Of a DNA stretch of 64,000 bases, positions 48,232 to 62,301 are shown in pieces. A program made the position numbers and the translations under genes. Source of the DNA: Pseudomonas sp. MUP55 (lineage in GTDB: Bacteria > Pseudomonadota > Gammaproteobacteria > Pseudomonadales > Pseudomonadaceae); assembly GCF_034043515.1 (NCBI RefSeq), contig NZ_CP138214.1:3472001-3536000 (forward strand). Reading direction: 5' to 3'. The notes under the pieces were generated by a model. It was not told where the DNA came from. It did no database searches and saw only the letters and a program-made list of their open reading frames with translations. The first letter of the stretch is position 1. Each line of letters begins with the position of its first letter.

Positions 48232-50640
48232 TCAGTCGCGCATCTGCCCGGGGGCGATGATTTCACGCGAGCCGTTGGTGTTCATTGCGGTGACGACGCC
48301 AGCGTTTTCCATGGCTTCGATCATACGGGCCGCGCGGTTGTAGCCGATCTTCAGCTTGCGTTGCACGGCGGAGATCGAGGCACGCCGGCTTTCCAGCACG
48401 AACGCCACGGCTTCGTCGTACAGCGCGTCGGTTTCGGCGTCATCGTCGCCACCCCCGCTGCCGCCATCAAAGCCGCTGCCGGCCTCTTCGACGCCGGCGA
48501 GAATGTCGTCGTTATATTCCGGCGCGCCACGCAGTTTCCAGGCTTCCACCACGCGATGCACTTCATCGTCGGAAACGAAAGCACCGTGGACACGGATCGG
48601 CAGGCTGGTGCCGGGCGGCATGTAGAGCATGTCACCGTGGCCCAGCAGTTGCTCGGCGCCGCCCTGGTCGATGATGGTCCGCGAGTCGATCTTGCTCGAC
48701 ACCTGGAACGCCATACGCGTCGGGATGTTGGCCTTGATCAGGCCGGTAATGACATCCACCGACGGCCGCTGGGTCGCGAGGATCAAGTGAATCCCGGCCG
48801 CACGTGCCTTCTGGGCGATACGCGCGATGAGTTCTTCGACCTTCTTGCCGACGATCATCATCATGTCGGCGAATTCGTCGACCACCACCACGATGGTGGG
48901 CAGTTTGGTCAGCAGCGGCGCTTCGTCGTGAATGCTTTCGCGCTTGTACAGCGGGTCGGTCAGCGGCGTCCCGGCGTCCTGGGCTTCCTTGACCTTGGCA
49001 TTGAAGCCGGACAGGTTACGCACGCCCATCTTCGCCATCAGCTTGTAGCGACGCTCCATCTCGGCAACGCTCCAGCGCAGGGCGTTGGCGGCGTCCTTCA
49101 TGTCGGTCACCACCGGGCACAGCAGGTGCGGAATGCCTTCGTAGATCGACAGCTCAAGCATTTTCGGGTCGATCATGATCAGCTTGGCGTCATCCGGACC
49201 CGACTTGAACAGGATCGACAGGATCATCGCGTTCACACCCACCGACTTACCGGAACCGGTGGTACCGGCCACCAGCAGGTGCGGCATCTTCGCCAGGTCC
49301 GTGATCACCGGCTTGCCGCCGATGTCATGGCCCAGGGCCAGGGTGACCGGCGATTTGAAGTTGTCGTATTCCGGGGTCGACAGCACCTCGGAGAACCGCA
49401 CGATCTGGCGGTCTTCGTTGGGAATCTCGATACCCACGGTGGTCTTGCCGGGAATCACTTCCACCACGCGCACGCTGGTCACGGCCAGGGAACGGGCCAA
49501 GTCCTTGGCCAGGTTGGAAATACGGCTGACCTTGACGCCCGCGGCCGGCTGAATCTCGTAACGGGTAATCACCGGGCCTGGGTGAATCGAGTCCACCGAC
49601 ACTTCGACGCCGAATTCCTTGAGCTTGATTTCCAGCAGGTGGCCGACGGCCGCCAGGGATTCCGGCGAGTAGTTGAGCTGTTTCTTTTCCGCCGGGTCGA
49701 GGATCGAGATCGGCGGCAAGGTGCCTTCGACGGCGCTGTCGATGAACAGCGGGGTCTGTTTCTCTTTCTGCACGCGGTGGCTTGGCTCCGGCGCCTTGGG
49801 TGGCGCGGGAGCGATCACTGGCGGCACCTGCTTCTCGCGGTCCGACATGTGCTTGCTCAGGGCCTGTTCGCGCTCGATCAGGCGTTCCTTGACCTTGGCC
49901 TGCTCGCGACGATCCGGCGTGCTGGGGGCCACCACCTCGTTGACGCGGGTGTCCACTTCGCGCAATTGCGCAACCATCTGCTTGCGCTCGACACGCGCGG
50001 CCCACCAGCGGTTGGCGGCGCCCTGGAACAATTCGAACAGGTCAAGGGTGATCTTGCCGGTCACGTCCATCACCTTGAACCATGACAGGTCGGTGAATAC
50101 CGTGAGACCGAACAGAAACAGCGCGATGAACATCAGCGTGCTGCCCTGGATATTCAGGGTGCGACGCGCCAGATCGCCCAGGCTTTCGCCCAGCGCACCG
50201 CCCGCGCCCGCCGGCAGACCGGTGGGTGCATGGAAATGGATATGCGCCAGGGCCGCGCCGGACAACACCAGAAAGACCAGCCCGATCAGGCGCCAGGAGA
50301 ACAGCCAGCCGCTCCACTGCCACGGCTCATGACGCTGGCGGAAGATCTGCCAGGTCTTGATCGCCAGCAGCAGCGGAAAGATGTAGGCGAAATAACCGAG
50401 GATCATGAACAGGATATCGGCGCTGTAGGAACCCACAGGGCCACCGAAATTCTGCACATCGTCGATTTTGCTGTTATGGCTCCAGCCGGGATCGTCCTTG
50501 CCATAGGTCAGCAGGGCCATCATCAGGAACAGGCACAGCGCGCCGATAGCGATCAGCGCGCCTTCCTTGAGTCGGTAATGCAGGTGCTGGCGCCAGGCCG
50601 GCACGACTGCTGCTTTGGGTGTTGCGGCGGATTTCTTCAA
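48232..50640 (-). CDS. ftsK: DNA translocase FtsK
   Basis: About 802 residues: four N-terminal membrane helices, a short charged linker (about residues 190-320), then the motor with Walker [15 protein letters not shown] and Walker [11 protein letters not shown], and the C-terminal gamma winged helix ([20 protein letters not shown]) that reads KOPS sequences. It moves chromosome ends to the septum for XerCD resolution. The start is a TTG at 50640, where the family's [12 protein letters not shown]-terminus begins; no ATG nearby fits. Confidence 0.96.
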   Translation of the reverse strand: MKKSAATPKAAVVPAWRQHLHYRLKEGALIAIGALCLFLMMALLTYGKDDPGWSHNSKIDDVQNFGGPVGSYSADILFMILGYFAYIFPLLLAIKTWQIFRQRHEPWQWSGWLFSWRLIGLVFLVLSGAALAHIHFHAPTGLPAGAGGALGESLGDLARRTLNIQGSTLMFIALFLFGLTVFTDLSWFKVMDVTGKITLDLFELFQGAANRWWAARVERKQMVAQLREVDTRVNEVVAPSTPDRREQAKVKERLIEREQALSKHMSDREKQVPPVIAPAPPKAPEPSHRVQKEKQTPLFIDSAVEGTLPPISILDPAEKKQLNYSPESLAAVGHLLEIKLKEFGVEVSVDSIHPGPVITRYEIQPAAGVKVSRISNLAKDLARSLAVTSVRVVEVIPGKTTVGIEIPNEDRQIVRFSEVLSTPEYDNFKSPVTLALGHDIGGKPVITDLAKMPHLLVAGTTGSGKSVGVNAMILSILFKSGPDDAKLIMIDPKMLELSIYEGIPHLLCPVVTDMKDAANALRWSVAEMERRYKLMAKMGVRNLSGFNAKVKEAQDAGTPLTDPLYKRESIHDEAPLLTKLPTIVVVVDEFADMMMIVGKKVEELIARIAQKARAAGIHLILATQRPSVDVITGLIKANIPTRMAFQVSSKIDSRTIIDQGGAEQLLGHGDMLYMPPGTSLPIRVHGAFVSDDEVHRVVEAWKLRGAPEYNDDILAGVEEAGSGFDGGSGGGDDDAETDALYDEAVAFVLESRRASISAVQRKLKIGYNRAARMIEAMENAGVVTAMNTNGSREIIAPGQMRD

Positions 50641-51138
50641 AACGGGTCTTTTCCTGCGCCTTTTAGCGCGTCCATCTGTTGAATGACTGCACACGACTGC
50701 TCTATCCCGAGCAGGTGAAAAATGACGAATGTTACTGAATCTACTTTTAACACCGTGCAACCCATAGGCGAAACGGCGATAACGCCACAATCGCCGCATT
50801 GTACGGGTTTGCGTGCGCGATGCCACGCACTTGCCCGTCACGCGGCGAACTCAACCCTCCAGGCGTTGCAGCAGGGCCAATTTGAGCATGCATTGTCTTT
50901 GCTGACAAAGGCTTATGCGCTGTATTTGCCAATCCAGGCAAGCTTGGCAAATGGCCTGCATTGGCCAGCCCCGTTTACGACCGCACCTTGTGCACAGAGT
51001 TGCAGAAACACCCCTACACGCTAATCCAGGCGAAAAGCCCTTTCGGGCTGGCCCCGTGGCGCTGGGTCGACAATAATCATGCCTTGGGGGCAGGCACCCG
51101 ACCTGCCACTCCCCTCCCCTTCCGTAAGCCTGGATGCC
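50641..51138. other. 498-base gap between ftsK and aat
   Basis: It holds a clean dyad ATTTGCCAA (50924-50932) and TTGGCAAAT (50944-50952), and a 100-codon plus-strand frame (50722-51024) behind AGGTG whose sequence looks unstructured, so I do not call it. P. aeruginosa has trxB1 at this place, which is absent here. Confidence 0.55.
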
Positions 51139-51819
51139 ATGCTGACCTGGTTACAACGCGACACCCTGACTTTTCCGCCACTGGCCAAGGCCATGCGCGA
51201 ACCCAACGGTCTGCTTGCCGCCGGCGGCGACCTCTCGGCCGAACGACTGATCCAGGCCTATCGCCACGGCTGCTTTCCCTGGTTCTCTGAAGGCCAGCCG
51301 ATCCTCTGGTGGTCGCCGGACCCACGTACGGTGATATTTCCCGACGAGCTGCACGTCTCGCGCAGCCTTGGCAAATTATTGCGCCAACAGCGTTACCGCG
51401 TGACCTTCGATCAGGATTTCGCCGCGGTTATCCGAGCCTGCGCCGCGCCGCGCGCCTATGCAGATGGCACCTGGATCACCGAAGGCATTCAGAGTGCTTA
51501 CCTGGAGCTGCACCAGCGCGGTTACGCCCACTCCGTTGAGGTGTGGGACCAGGGCGAACTGGTCGGGGGCCTGTACGGCCTAGCCATGGGCCAATTGTTT
51601 TTTGGCGAGTCCATGTTCAGCCGCGCCGACAACGCCTCCAAATTCGGCTTTGCCACGCTGACCCGGCAATTGCAGGCCTGGGGCTTTGTGCTGATCGACT
51701 GCCAGATGCCCAACGATCACTTGCATAGCCTGGGCGCACGCGCCATACCGCGCAGTGAGTTCGCGCAGTTTCTGCACAATCATCTGGACCAGCCCAGCTC
51801 TGGGCCGTGGGTTTCTTAG
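51139..51819 (+). CDS. aat: Leucyl/phenylalanyl-tRNA-protein transferase
   Basis: This 226-residue enzyme adds Leu or Phe to N-terminal Arg or Lys of proteins, making them ClpS/ClpAP substrates. It has the GNAT-like fold with [27 protein letters not shown] and [17 protein letters not shown]. The start at 51139 matches the family; the frame extends 20 codons upstream. It opens the aat-ate-infA series. Confidence 0.96.
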   Translation: MLTWLQRDTLTFPPLAKAMREPNGLLAAGGDLSAERLIQAYRHGCFPWFSEGQPILWWSPDPRTVIFPDELHVSRSLGKLLRQQRYRVTFDQDFAAVIRACAAPRAYADGTWITEGIQSAYLELHQRGYAHSVEVWDQGELVGGLYGLAMGQLFFGESMFSRADNASKFGFATLTRQLQAWGFVLIDCQMPNDHLHSLGARAIPRSEFAQFLHNHLDQPSSGPWVS

Positions 51820-51875
51820 GCGACATCCGCGTACCTGGCTTACACTTATTTCAAAGCTTATCCCGAGGGTTGATC

Positions 51876-52583
51876 ATGACCGAGCTGGCACGCTTGAAGT
51901 TCTATGCCACTCAAGCCCACTCTTGCAGCTATCTGCCCGACGAGCAGGCGACCACGCTGTTCCTCGATCCCAGCCAGCCCATGGACGTGCATGTGTACGC
52001 CGACCTGTCCGAGATGGGTTTTCGGCGCAGCGGCGATCATCTGTACCGCCCCCACTGCCAGAACTGCAACGCGTGCGTGCCAGCGCGTATTCCGGTGGCG
52101 CAATTTCTGCCGGACCGTAACCAGAAACGCATCCTCAAGCGCAATGCCGACCTGACGGTGACCGCGGTCAAGCCGCAGTACAGCGAAGAATATTTCGACC
52201 TTTATCAACGCTACATCGAACAACGCCACGCCGACGGCGATATGTTTCCACCCAGCCGCGATCAGTTTTCGACGTTTTTGGTGCGTGACCTGCCTTTTTC
52301 GCGCTTCTACGAATTTCGCCTCGACGGGCGGCTGGTCGCCGTGGCGGTAACTGACCTGCTGCCCAATGGCCTGTCGGCGGTGTACACCTTCTACGAACCT
52401 GCTGAAGAACGCCGCAGCCTGGGGCGCTTTGCGATTCTCTGGCAGATCGGTGAAGCGCTGCGCCTGGAACTGGAGGCGGTGTACCTCGGATACTGGATCA
52501 AGAACTGCAAAAAGATGAACTACAAGACCCAATATCGGCCCATTGAGCTGCTGATTAATCAAAGATGGGTCACGCTTAACTAG
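51876..52583 (+). CDS. bpt: Aspartate/glutamate leucyltransferase (Ate/Bpt)
   Basis: This 235-residue arginyl-transferase-family protein has the Cys cluster [15 protein letters not shown] and the C-terminal [15 protein letters not shown]. In proteobacteria this branch adds Leu to N-terminal Asp or Glu. Its substrate range complements Aat, and both feed ClpS and ClpA encoded just downstream. Start at the ATG at 51876. Confidence 0.95.
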
Positions 52584-52683
52584 AACCCCTTGGCTTGAAC
52601 ACCCTTTTTCGGGCACAATGCACGCCGCTTTTGCCTGGCGCAGTTGCACCGGGCCATTCACTGGATACCGAGGGCTTTACTGC

Positions 52684-52902
52684 ATGTCGAAAGAAGACAG
52701 CTTCGAAATGGAAGGCACTGTCGTCGACACCCTGCCCAACACCATGTTTCGTGTGGAGTTGGAAAATGGGCACGTCGTAACCGCGCATATCTCCGGCAAG
52801 ATGCGCAAGAACTACATTCGTATTCTTACCGGTGACAAAGTGCGCGTCGAGCTGACGCCCTATGACTTGAGCAAAGGGCGCATCACTTACCGCGCTCGCT
52901 AA
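52684..52902 (+). CDS. infA: Translation initiation factor IF-1
   Basis: This 72-residue S1/OB-fold protein ([50 protein letters not shown]) binds the A-site of the 30S subunit. The start is the conserved MSKED. It ends with its own terminator and is probably expressed independently of bpt. Confidence 0.97.
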
Positions 52903-52913
52903 GCAAGTCAATA

Positions 52914-52945
52914 CAAAACGCCCGGTTATGCCGGGCGTTTTTGTG
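52914..52945 (+). terminator. Terminator of infA
   Basis: AAAACGCCCGG-TTAT-GCCGGGCGTTTTTGTG: a strong stem with T run directly after infA. Confidence 0.92.
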
Positions 52946-52978
52946 TGCGCAGTATTTACCTGACACCTGAAAACCAAT

Positions 52979-53067
52979 GTGGGAGGGGGCTTGCCCCCGA
53001 TTGCAGTGGGTCAGTCAGTACACGGGTGACTGATATACCGCTATCGGGGGCAAGCCCCCTCCCACAT
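52979..53067. repeat. REPIN, type A
   Basis: Inverted GTGGGAGGGGGCTTGCCCC cores around a spacer carrying GGTCAGTCAGT and ACTGATATACC arms. It lies between the convergent infA and clpA genes. Confidence 0.9.
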
Positions 53068-53101
53068 TTGAACTTCGTCGTTTTGGTAATGGCGTTCCAG
53101 C

Positions 53102-53127
53102 AAAAAGGCGCCTTTCGGCGCCTTTTG
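53102..53127 (-). terminator. Terminator of clpA
   Basis: AAAAGGCGCC-GAAA-GGCGCCTTTTT on the minus strand, 16 bases after the clpA stop. Confidence 0.85.
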
Positions 53128-53142
53128 TTATTGCAGGAACGA

Positions 53143-55413
53143 TCAGGCCATTTCAGCCGTGGTTTCGAACTCGAAGGTCAGCTCGCCGTCCTTCAGGTCG
53201 ATGTGCACCACGCCACCATGGTCGGAAAGCTCGCCGAAAAGGATCTCTTCGGCCAGTGGCCGCTTGATCTTGTCCTGGATCAGGCGCGCCATCGGGCGAG
53301 CGCCCATTGCCGCGTCGTAGCCACCCTCGGCAATCCAGCTGCGCGCCGCTTCCGTCACATCCAGCTGCACGCGCTTGTCTTCCAACTGCGCTTGAAGCTC
53401 GGTGAGGAACTTGTCCACCACACTTTTGATGACCTCATGGCTGAGGCGACCAAACTGGATAATGGTGTCCAGACGGTTGCGGAACTCCGGCGTAAAGCTC
53501 TTCTTGATCACTTCCATCGCATCGGAGGAGTGATCCTGATGGGTAAAGCCGATCGACGCCCGCGCAGCGGTTTCAGCGCCGGCGTTGGTGGTCATGATCA
53601 CGATCACGTTGCGGAAGTCCGCCTTGCGCCCGTTGTTGTCGGTCAGGGTGCCGTGGTCCATCACCTGCAGCAGCAGGTTGAAGACTTCCGGATGCGCCTT
53701 TTCGATTTCATCGAGCAGCAATACGCAATGCGGCTGCTTGGTGATCGCCTCGGTCAACAGACCACCCTGGTCGAAGCCGACATAGCCCGGAGGCGCACCG
53801 ATCAGGCGCGACACGGTGTGGCGCTCCATGTATTCGGACATGTCGAAGCGCACCAGCTCGATACCCATGGCCTTGGCCAATTGACGCGCCGCTTCGGTCT
53901 TGCCGACGCCGGTGGGGCCGGCAAACAGGAACGAACCCACTGGCTTGTCCGGCGACTTGAGGCCCGCACGCGACAACTTGATCGCAGTGGACAACGAGTC
54001 GATGGCCGCATCCTGACCGAACACGGTCAGTTTGAGGTCACGCTCCAGGTTACGCAGCAGCTCCTTGTCGGAACTGGTGACGTGTTTCGGCGGAATCCGC
54101 GCAATTTTCGCCACGATGTCCTCGACCTGCGGCACGTCGATGCGCTTCACACGTTTCTCGACCGGCTGCAGGCGCTGGTAGGCACCCGCTTCGTCGATCA
54201 CATCGATCGCCTTGTCCGGCATATGCCGGTCATTGATATAGCGCGATGCCAGCTCAGCGGCCGAACGCAGCGCCTCATCGGTGTACTCGATGCCATGGTG
54301 CGCCTCGAAACGCCCCTTGAGCCCGCGCAGGATGCCAATGGTGTCTTCAACCGAAGGCTCGGACACGTCGACTTTCTGGAAGCGGCGCGCCAGGGCACGG
54401 TCTTTTTCGAAGATCCCGCGAAATTCCTGGAACGTGGTCGAGCCGATGCAGCGGATATCACCCGACGACAGCAGCGGCTTGAGCAGGTTGGACGCATCCA
54501 TCACCCCACCCGATGCGGCACCGGCACCAATAATGGTGTGGATCTCGTCAATGAACAGGATCGCCTGCGGGCGTTTTTTCAGCTCGCCGAGCAACGCCTT
54601 GAAGCGCTTCTCGAAGTCGCCACGGTACTTGGTCCCGGCGAGCAATGCGCCCAGGTCCAAAGAGTAGACGACGCTGTTGGCCAGCAGGTCAGGGACCTGA
54701 TTGTCGACGATACGCTTGGCCAGGCCCTCGGCGATCGCGGTTTTACCCACGCCCGCCTCACCTACCAGCAACGGGTTGTTCTTGCGACGACGCGCGAGGA
54801 TCTGCGCTACGCGCTCAACCTCAAGCTCACGCCCCACCAGCGGATCGATCCGCCCCTGGCGCGCCAGTTCGTTGAGGTTGCTGGCATAGGCATCCAGCGG
54901 GTTGCTTGAAGAAGAAGACTCACCGCCTTCGTCGTCCTGCATATCCTGCTCACCCTCGGAATGATCGCCGTGCCCTGGCACCTTGGAGATACCGTGGGCG
55001 ATGTAGTTAACGACGTCGATACGGGCAACGCTCTGCTGCTTGAGCAGAAACACGGCCTGGCTTTCCTGTTCGCTGAAAATTGCCACCAGCACATTGGCGC
55101 CCGTGACTTCACGCTTACCGGAGCTCTGTACGTGGAATACAGCACGCTGCAATACCCGCTGGAAGCCCAGGGTTGGCTGGGTCTCGCGGTCCTCGTCATG
55201 CACGGGGATCAGCGGCGTGGTGGAGTCGATAAACTCCTGCAGGTCATGCTTGAGTTTGTCGAGGTTGGCGCCGCACGCACGTAGAACGGTGGCGGCAGCT
55301 TCGTTATCCAAAAGTGCCAAAAGCAGGTGCTCGACGGTCATGAATTCATGACGCTTCGAACGAGCCTCCTTGAAGGCAAGATTGAGGGTGACTTCGAGCT
55401 CGCGGTTTAACAT
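53143..55413 (-). CDS. clpA: ATP-dependent Clp protease ATP-binding subunit ClpA
   Basis: This 756-residue unfoldase has the Clp N-domain (about residues 1-145), AAA+ module 1 ([15 protein letters not shown]) and module 2 ([15 protein letters not shown]), and the loop for ClpP docking. It feeds N-degron proteins to ClpP with ClpS as adaptor; clpS is directly upstream on the same strand with 29 bases between. ClpP is not in the window. Confidence 0.97.
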   Translation of the reverse strand: MLNRELEVTLNLAFKEARSKRHEFMTVEHLLLALLDNEAAATVLRACGANLDKLKHDLQEFIDSTTPLIPVHDEDRETQPTLGFQRVLQRAVFHVQSSGKREVTGANVLVAIFSEQESQAVFLLKQQSVARIDVVNYIAHGISKVPGHGDHSEGEQDMQDDEGGESSSSSNPLDAYASNLNELARQGRIDPLVGRELEVERVAQILARRRKNNPLLVGEAGVGKTAIAEGLAKRIVDNQVPDLLANSVVYSLDLGALLAGTKYRGDFEKRFKALLGELKKRPQAILFIDEIHTIIGAGAASGGVMDASNLLKPLLSSGDIRCIGSTTFQEFRGIFEKDRALARRFQKVDVSEPSVEDTIGILRGLKGRFEAHHGIEYTDEALRSAAELASRYINDRHMPDKAIDVIDEAGAYQRLQPVEKRVKRIDVPQVEDIVAKIARIPPKHVTSSDKELLRNLERDLKLTVFGQDAAIDSLSTAIKLSRAGLKSPDKPVGSFLFAGPTGVGKTEAARQLAKAMGIELVRFDMSEYMERHTVSRLIGAPPGYVGFDQGGLLTEAITKQPHCVLLLDEIEKAHPEVFNLLLQVMDHGTLTDNNGRKADFRNVIVIMTTNAGAETAARASIGFTHQDHSSDAMEVIKKSFTPEFRNRLDTIIQFGRLSHEVIKSVVDKFLTELQAQLEDKRVQLDVTEAARSWIAEGGYDAAMGARPMARLIQDKIKRPLAEEILFGELSDHGGVVHIDLKDGELTFEFETTAEMA

Positions 55414-55442
55414 AGCTTCACCTCATACCCAAGTGGTCGGCG

Positions 55443-55811
55443 TTAACCGTCCTTCTCGATTTCACAGAGTAGCGGATGCTGGCTTTCCCTGGCGTACTGG
55501 TTGACCTGCATGGCCTTTGTCTCGGCGATGTCGCGGGTAAACACGCCACATACTGCCCGTCCTTCTGTGTGAACGGCCAGCATTACCTTGGTCGCCAACT
55601 CGCGGTTCAGGTTAAAAAACACCTCGAGCACTTCGACGACGAAATCCATCGGTGTGTAGTCATCATTGAACAAAACCACCTTGTACATCGGCGGCGCCTG
55701 TAAAGCAGGCTTGGCCTCCTGAACAGCAATGCCTGCAGAACCGTCGTCGTCATGTTCCTGATCCGGGCGATCCTGATTGAATGTTAGTCGAATCTGGCTA
55801 TTTGCATGCAT
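55443..55811 (-). CDS. clpS: ClpS adaptor protein
   Basis: This 122-residue adaptor has the N-degron pocket ([20 protein letters not shown], then the conserved [20 protein letters not shown]). It binds Leu, Phe, Tyr or Trp N-termini and hands them to ClpA. Transcribed with clpA, divergent from cspD. Confidence 0.96.
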   Translation of the reverse strand: MHANSQIRLTFNQDRPDQEHDDDGSAGIAVQEAKPALQAPPMYKVVLFNDDYTPMDFVVEVLEVFFNLNRELATKVMLAVHTEGRAVCGVFTRDIAETKAMQVNQYARESQHPLLCEIEKDG

Positions 55812-56035
55812 GGAAAGAAAGGTTCGTCAGTGGTTCAATTACAGTGGTGGGGGCGAGCTGTCAGAATTTCAACTCTGACCCTTTGGTCGCCTTGACTATC
55901 GGCAAATCGGTGTTACAACCAATAGAGCCCACAGTGGGTAAAAAAGGTCCGCGCAGTCAACCTTATTTATTCGGGTTAGGACGGATAGACAGGATGATAC
56001 TCCAGTGATGGAGTCTGGTGCAGAGGGATAAGGGA

Positions 56036-56311
56036 ATGGCTAGTGGTAAGGTCAGTTGGTTCAACAACGCCAAGGGGTTCGGGTTCCTTAGGACAGAAGG
56101 CTATGAAGAAGATATTTTCGTGCATTTCTCGCAGATAAAAATGGATGGGTATAAAACGCTGAAAGCGGGCCAGGCTGTACAGTTCGAAAAAATTGTCGAA
56201 GGGCCCAAAGGCAAGCAAGCCGAGGGCGTTTCTCCGTCCATCGACATTGCGAACGAAGCATCCGCAGGACTGGCCGATCAAGCTCAAGTAGAAAAGAAAG
56301 AAACTGCCTGA
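56036..56311 (+). CDS. cspD: Cold-shock-domain protein CspD
   Basis: This 91-residue protein has a cold-shock domain with RNP1-like KGFGFL and RNP2-like DIFVHFSQI, and a C-terminal extension of about 20 residues. CspD inhibits DNA replication in E. coli stationary phase. The start is [10 protein letters not shown] at 56036. The divergent clpS-cspD order is conserved in gamma-proteobacteria. Confidence 0.94.
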   Translation: MASGKVSWFNNAKGFGFLRTEGYEEDIFVHFSQIKMDGYKTLKAGQAVQFEKIVEGPKGKQAEGVSPSIDIANEASAGLADQAQVEKKETA

Positions 56312-56323
56312 CCCTCCGTCAGG

Positions 56324-56363
56324 GAAAAAACCGGCCACCGTATATCATCGGATGGCCGGTTTT
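56324..56363. terminator. Bidirectional terminator between cspD and icd
   Basis: AAAAAACCGGCCA and TGGCCGGTTTTC arms around a 19-base loop with a second small pairing (CCG/CGG) inside, between convergent genes. Confidence 0.85.
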
Positions 56364-56374
56364 CATGCACCCGC

Positions 56375-57631
56375 TTACATATGCTTGATCAGCGCATCAC
56401 CGAAGCCAGACGACGAAACCAACGTGGCGCCATCCATCAGGCGTTCGAAGTCATAGGTCACAGTCTTCGCCGAAATCGCACCATTGGTGCCCTTGATGAT
56501 CAGGTCAGCCGCCTCTACCCAGCCCATGTGCCGCAGCATCATTTCCGCTGAGAGAATCAACGAGCCCGGATTCACCTGATCCTTGCCCGCATACTTGGGC
56601 GCCGTACCGTGGGTGGCTTCGAACATGGCCACGGTGTCGGACAGGTTGGCGCCCGGCGCAATACCGATACCGCCCACTTCCGCCGCGAGGGCGTCGGACA
56701 GGTAGTCACCGTTGAGGTTAAGCGTCGCAATCACGTCATATTCAGCCGGACGCAGCAGGATCTGCTGAAGCATCGCATCGGCAATCGCATCCTTGACCAC
56801 CACGTTCTTGCCGGTCTTGGGGTTCTTGAACTGCATCCACGGCCCGCCATCGAGCAGGGTCGCGCCGAATTCCTCGGCCGCCACTTCGTAGGCCCATTCC
56901 TTGAAGGCGCCTTCGGTGAACTTCATGATGTTGCCTTTGTGCACAATCGTCAGCGAGTCGCGGTCGTTATCCACCACATACTGCAGCGCCTTGCGCGCCA
57001 GACGCTTGGTGCCTTCCTTGGAAACCGGCTTCACGCCGATCCCGCAATCCTGGTCGAAACGGATCTTGGTGACGCCCATTTCCTCCTTGAGGAACTTGAT
57101 CACCTTGATCGCCTCAGGCGAACCGGCCTTCCACTCGATGCCGGCGTAAATGTCCTCGGAGTTCTCGCGGAAAATGGTCATGTCCACATCGCCCGGTTTC
57201 TTGACCGGACTGGGCACGCCTTCGAACCAGCGCACCGGGCGCAGGCACACATACAGGTCCAGTTGCTGGCGCAGGGCCACGTTCAGCGAACGGATGCCGC
57301 CGCCGACCGGCGTGGTCAGCGGGCCCTTGATGGACACTACGTAATCCTTGACCGCATCCAGGGTTTCCTGGGGCAGCCAGGTGTCCTGGTCGTAGACTTG
57401 AGTCGCCTTCTCGCCGGCGTAGACCTCCATCCACGAGATCTTGCGCTTGCCGCCGTAGGCCTTTTCAACAGCGGCGTCGACCACCTTGATCATCACCGGG
57501 CTGATGTCGACGCCAATACCGTCACCTTCGATATAGGGAATGATCGGTTGGTCAGGAACATTGAGAGAATGGTCTGCATTGACGGTGATTTTGTCGCCGA
57601 CTGCCGGAACCTGAATCTTCTTGTATCCCAT
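56375..57631 (-). CDS. icd: NADP-dependent isocitrate dehydrogenase (dimeric type I)
   Basis: This 418-residue TCA-cycle enzyme carries the phosphorylatable Ser in [11 protein letters not shown], a substrate-binding Arg region ([13 protein letters not shown]), and the NADP site ([20 protein letters not shown]). GGAGTTCAGC before the ATG at 57631 sets the start; the in-frame ATG four codons upstream lies in that site. Phosphorylation by AceK is the known control of this class. Confidence 0.97.
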   Translation of the reverse strand: MGYKKIQVPAVGDKITVNADHSLNVPDQPIIPYIEGDGIGVDISPVMIKVVDAAVEKAYGGKRKISWMEVYAGEKATQVYDQDTWLPQETLDAVKDYVVSIKGPLTTPVGGGIRSLNVALRQQLDLYVCLRPVRWFEGVPSPVKKPGDVDMTIFRENSEDIYAGIEWKAGSPEAIKVIKFLKEEMGVTKIRFDQDCGIGVKPVSKEGTKRLARKALQYVVDNDRDSLTIVHKGNIMKFTEGAFKEWAYEVAAEEFGATLLDGGPWMQFKNPKTGKNVVVKDAIADAMLQQILLRPAEYDVIATLNLNGDYLSDALAAEVGGIGIAPGANLSDTVAMFEATHGTAPKYAGKDQVNPGSLILSAEMMLRHMGWVEAADLIIKGTNGAISAKTVTYDFERLMDGATLVSSSGFGDALIKHM

Positions 57632-60351
<2,720 letters not shown>

Positions 60352-60371
60352 GGTTGTAAGGATGCAAAGAA

Positions 60372-60400
60372 GCCCCGGCCTTGTGCCGGGGTTTCTGTTT
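60372..60400 (+). terminator. Terminator of idh
   Basis: GCCCCGGC-CTTG-TGCCGGGGTTTCTGTTT just after idh. Confidence 0.85.
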
Positions 60401-60431
60401 CCCGCGTTCAACTGAAGAAACCGAATCCAAA

Positions 60432-60620
60432 TGTGGGAGGGTCAGTTAAGGCGAACACCAAACCTGTGGCGAGGGAGCTTGCTCCCGCTGGACTGCGCAG
60501 CAGGCCCATTGTTTGGGGCCGCTTCGCGGCCCAGCGGGAGCAAGCTCCCTCGCCACAGAGCTTCTCGCTTCTGCTGTCTCTTAACTGACTGGTATTGGGG
60601 CAAGCCCCCTCCCACACTGA
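60432..60620. repeat. Nested REPIN: type B inside a split type A
   Basis: Outer parts are a truncated type A left arm (ATGTGGGAGG at 60431-60440) and a right arm (GGGGCAAGCCCCCTCCCACA, ending 60617). Inner flanks GTCAGTTAAG (60441-60450) and CTTAACTGAC (60580-60589) are inverted. In the centre is a complete type B REPIN (about 60464-60560). Confidence 0.85.
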
Positions 60621-60670
60621 CCGCGATTCTGCTTGAAGAGCACGTTGCATCCTGAATCGAGAGGCATTCC

Positions 60671-61117
60671 ATGACCTGGCAACCCCACATCACCGTCGCT
60701 ACCATCGTCGAAGACAATGGCCGCTTCCTGATGGTCGAAGAACTCAAGGGCGGCCGCGCCGTGCTCAACCAACCGGCCGGCCACCTTGATCCAGACGAAA
60801 CCCTCACCGAAGCCGCCGTGCGCGAAACCCTTGAAGAGACCGGCTGGGACGTCGAGGCCACCGGCATCGTCGGCATTTACCTGTACACCGCCCCGAGCAA
60901 CGGCGTGACCTATCAAAGAGTCTGCTTTATCGCCAAAGCCCTGAAACACCACCCGGACTACCCACTCGACGAAGGCATCATCCGCGCCCGATGGCTGACC
61001 CGCGACGAATTGATGGCCTTGCGCGACGACTGGCGCAGCGAACTGATCATCCGCTGCATCGATGATTATCTGGCCGGTCAGCGCCACAGTCTGGAATTGA
61101 TCCGCCCTTCTCTTTAG
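60671..61117 (+). CDS. nudJ: NUDIX hydrolase, NudJ-like
   Basis: This 148-residue enzyme has a complete Nudix box (GHLDPDETLTEAAVRETLEETG) and the NudJ-type N-terminus (HITVATIVEDNGRFLMVEE). It should hydrolyse a nucleoside di- or triphosphate or HMP-PP, as NudJ does. The start follows GAGAGGC. It precedes mnmA as in E. coli (nudJ-mnmA-hflD-purB). Confidence 0.9.
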   Translation: MTWQPHITVATIVEDNGRFLMVEELKGGRAVLNQPAGHLDPDETLTEAAVRETLEETGWDVEATGIVGIYLYTAPSNGVTYQRVCFIAKALKHHPDYPLDEGIIRARWLTRDELMALRDDWRSELIIRCIDDYLAGQRHSLELIRPSL

Positions 61118-61176
61118 CCTTGCGGGCCCAGGCCTGCTAGAATCGCGTCCTTTTTCAAGACACCCGTTGATACCCT

Positions 61177-62301
61177 ATGCGTGATCCAGCCCCTTCTGAC
61201 ACACAAAAGAAGCGCGTCATCGTCGGCATGTCCGGCGGCGTGGATTCTTCCGTTTCCGCCGTTCTGCTCATGGAGCAGGGTTATGAGGTGGAAGGCCTGT
61301 TCATGAAGAACTGGGAAGAAGACGATGGAACGGAATACTGCACTGCCATGGACGACCTCGCGGACGCCCAGGCGGTGTGTGACAAGATCGGTATCAAGCT
61401 GCACACCGCCAACTTCGCCGCCGAGTACTGGGACAACGTGTTCGAGCACTTCCTGGCCGAATACAAGGCTGGCCGCACGCCGAACCCGGACATCCTGTGT
61501 AACCGCGAGATCAAGTTCAAGGCGTTTCTCGACTACGCCATGATGCTCGGCGCCGACCTGATTGCCACTGGCCACTACGTGCGCCGCCGCGACATTGATG
61601 GTCGCACCGAGCTGCTCAAAGGCCTGGACCCGAACAAGGACCAGAGCTACTTCCTGCACGCCGTGGGCGGTGAACAGATCGCCAAGACCCTGTTCCCGGT
61701 GGGCGAGCTGGAAAAGCCCGAAGTGCGCAGGATCGCCGAGCAACACGGCCTGGCCACCGCCAAGAAGAAGGATTCCACCGGGATCTGCTTTATCGGCGAG
61801 CGCCGCTTCAGCGACTTCCTCAAGCAATACCTGCCGGCACAACCGGGCGAGATCCAGACCACCGAAGGTGAAGTGATCGGCCGTCACCACGGCCTGATGT
61901 ACCACACCATCGGCCAGCGCCAGGGCCTGGGGATCGGCGGCTTGAAAGACGCCGGCGAAGAGCCGTGGTACGTGCTGATCAAGGACCTGGAAAACAACGT
62001 GCTGGTCGTCGGCCAGGGCAACGAGCACCCGCTGCTGTTCTCCGGCGCCCTGCTCGCTTCGGAAATCTATTGGGTCAACCCGATCGACCTAAGCACTCCG
62101 CGCCGCCTGACCGCCAAAGTGCGCTATCGCCAGAGCGACCAGCCGTGCACCCTGGAAAAAACCGCTACCGGCTACCGTGCCACGTTTGATGACCCGCAAC
62201 GCGCGGTCACGCCGGGCCAGTCCGTGGTGTTCTATGACGGCGAAGTCTGCCTGGGCGGCGGTGTGATTGAAGTGGCGCAAGCCTGGAGCAACCCGGCATG
62301 A
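61177..62301 (+). CDS. mnmA: tRNA-specific 2-thiouridylase
   Basis: This 374-residue enzyme thiolates uridine 34 of Lys, Glu and Gln tRNAs. It has the PP-loop [11 protein letters not shown], one catalytic Cys in [10 protein letters not shown] and the second in [12 protein letters not shown]. The sulfur comes through TusE, encoded at 40.5 kb. Its stop overlaps hflD by four bases. Confidence 0.97.
   Translation: MRDPAPSDTQKKRVIVGMSGGVDSSVSAVLLMEQGYEVEGLFMKNWEEDDGTEYCTAMDDLADAQAVCDKIGIKLHTANFAAEYWDNVFEHFLAEYKAGRTPNPDILCNREIKFKAFLDYAMMLGADLIATGHYVRRRDIDGRTELLKGLDPNKDQSYFLHAVGGEQIAKTLFPVGELEKPEVRRIAEQHGLATAKKKDSTGICFIGERRFSDFLKQYLPAQPGEIQTTEGEVIGRHHGLMYHTIGQRQGLGIGGLKDAGEEPWYVLIKDLENNVLVVGQGNEHPLLFSGALLASEIYWVNPIDLSTPRRLTAKVRYRQSDQPCTLEKTATGYRATFDDPQRAVTPGQSVVFYDGEVCLGGGVIEVAQAWSNPA

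Noticed and set aside
48193..50085. 630-codon plus-strand frame opposite ftsK
   Set aside because: Shadow of ftsK. The His/Gln/Arg-rich translation is typical of antisense frames in this genome.
50722..51024. 100-codon plus-strand frame between ftsK and aat
   Set aside because: AGGTG is only a fair ribosome site, and the translation lacks secondary-structure pattern at both ends. Possible but unsupported without conservation.
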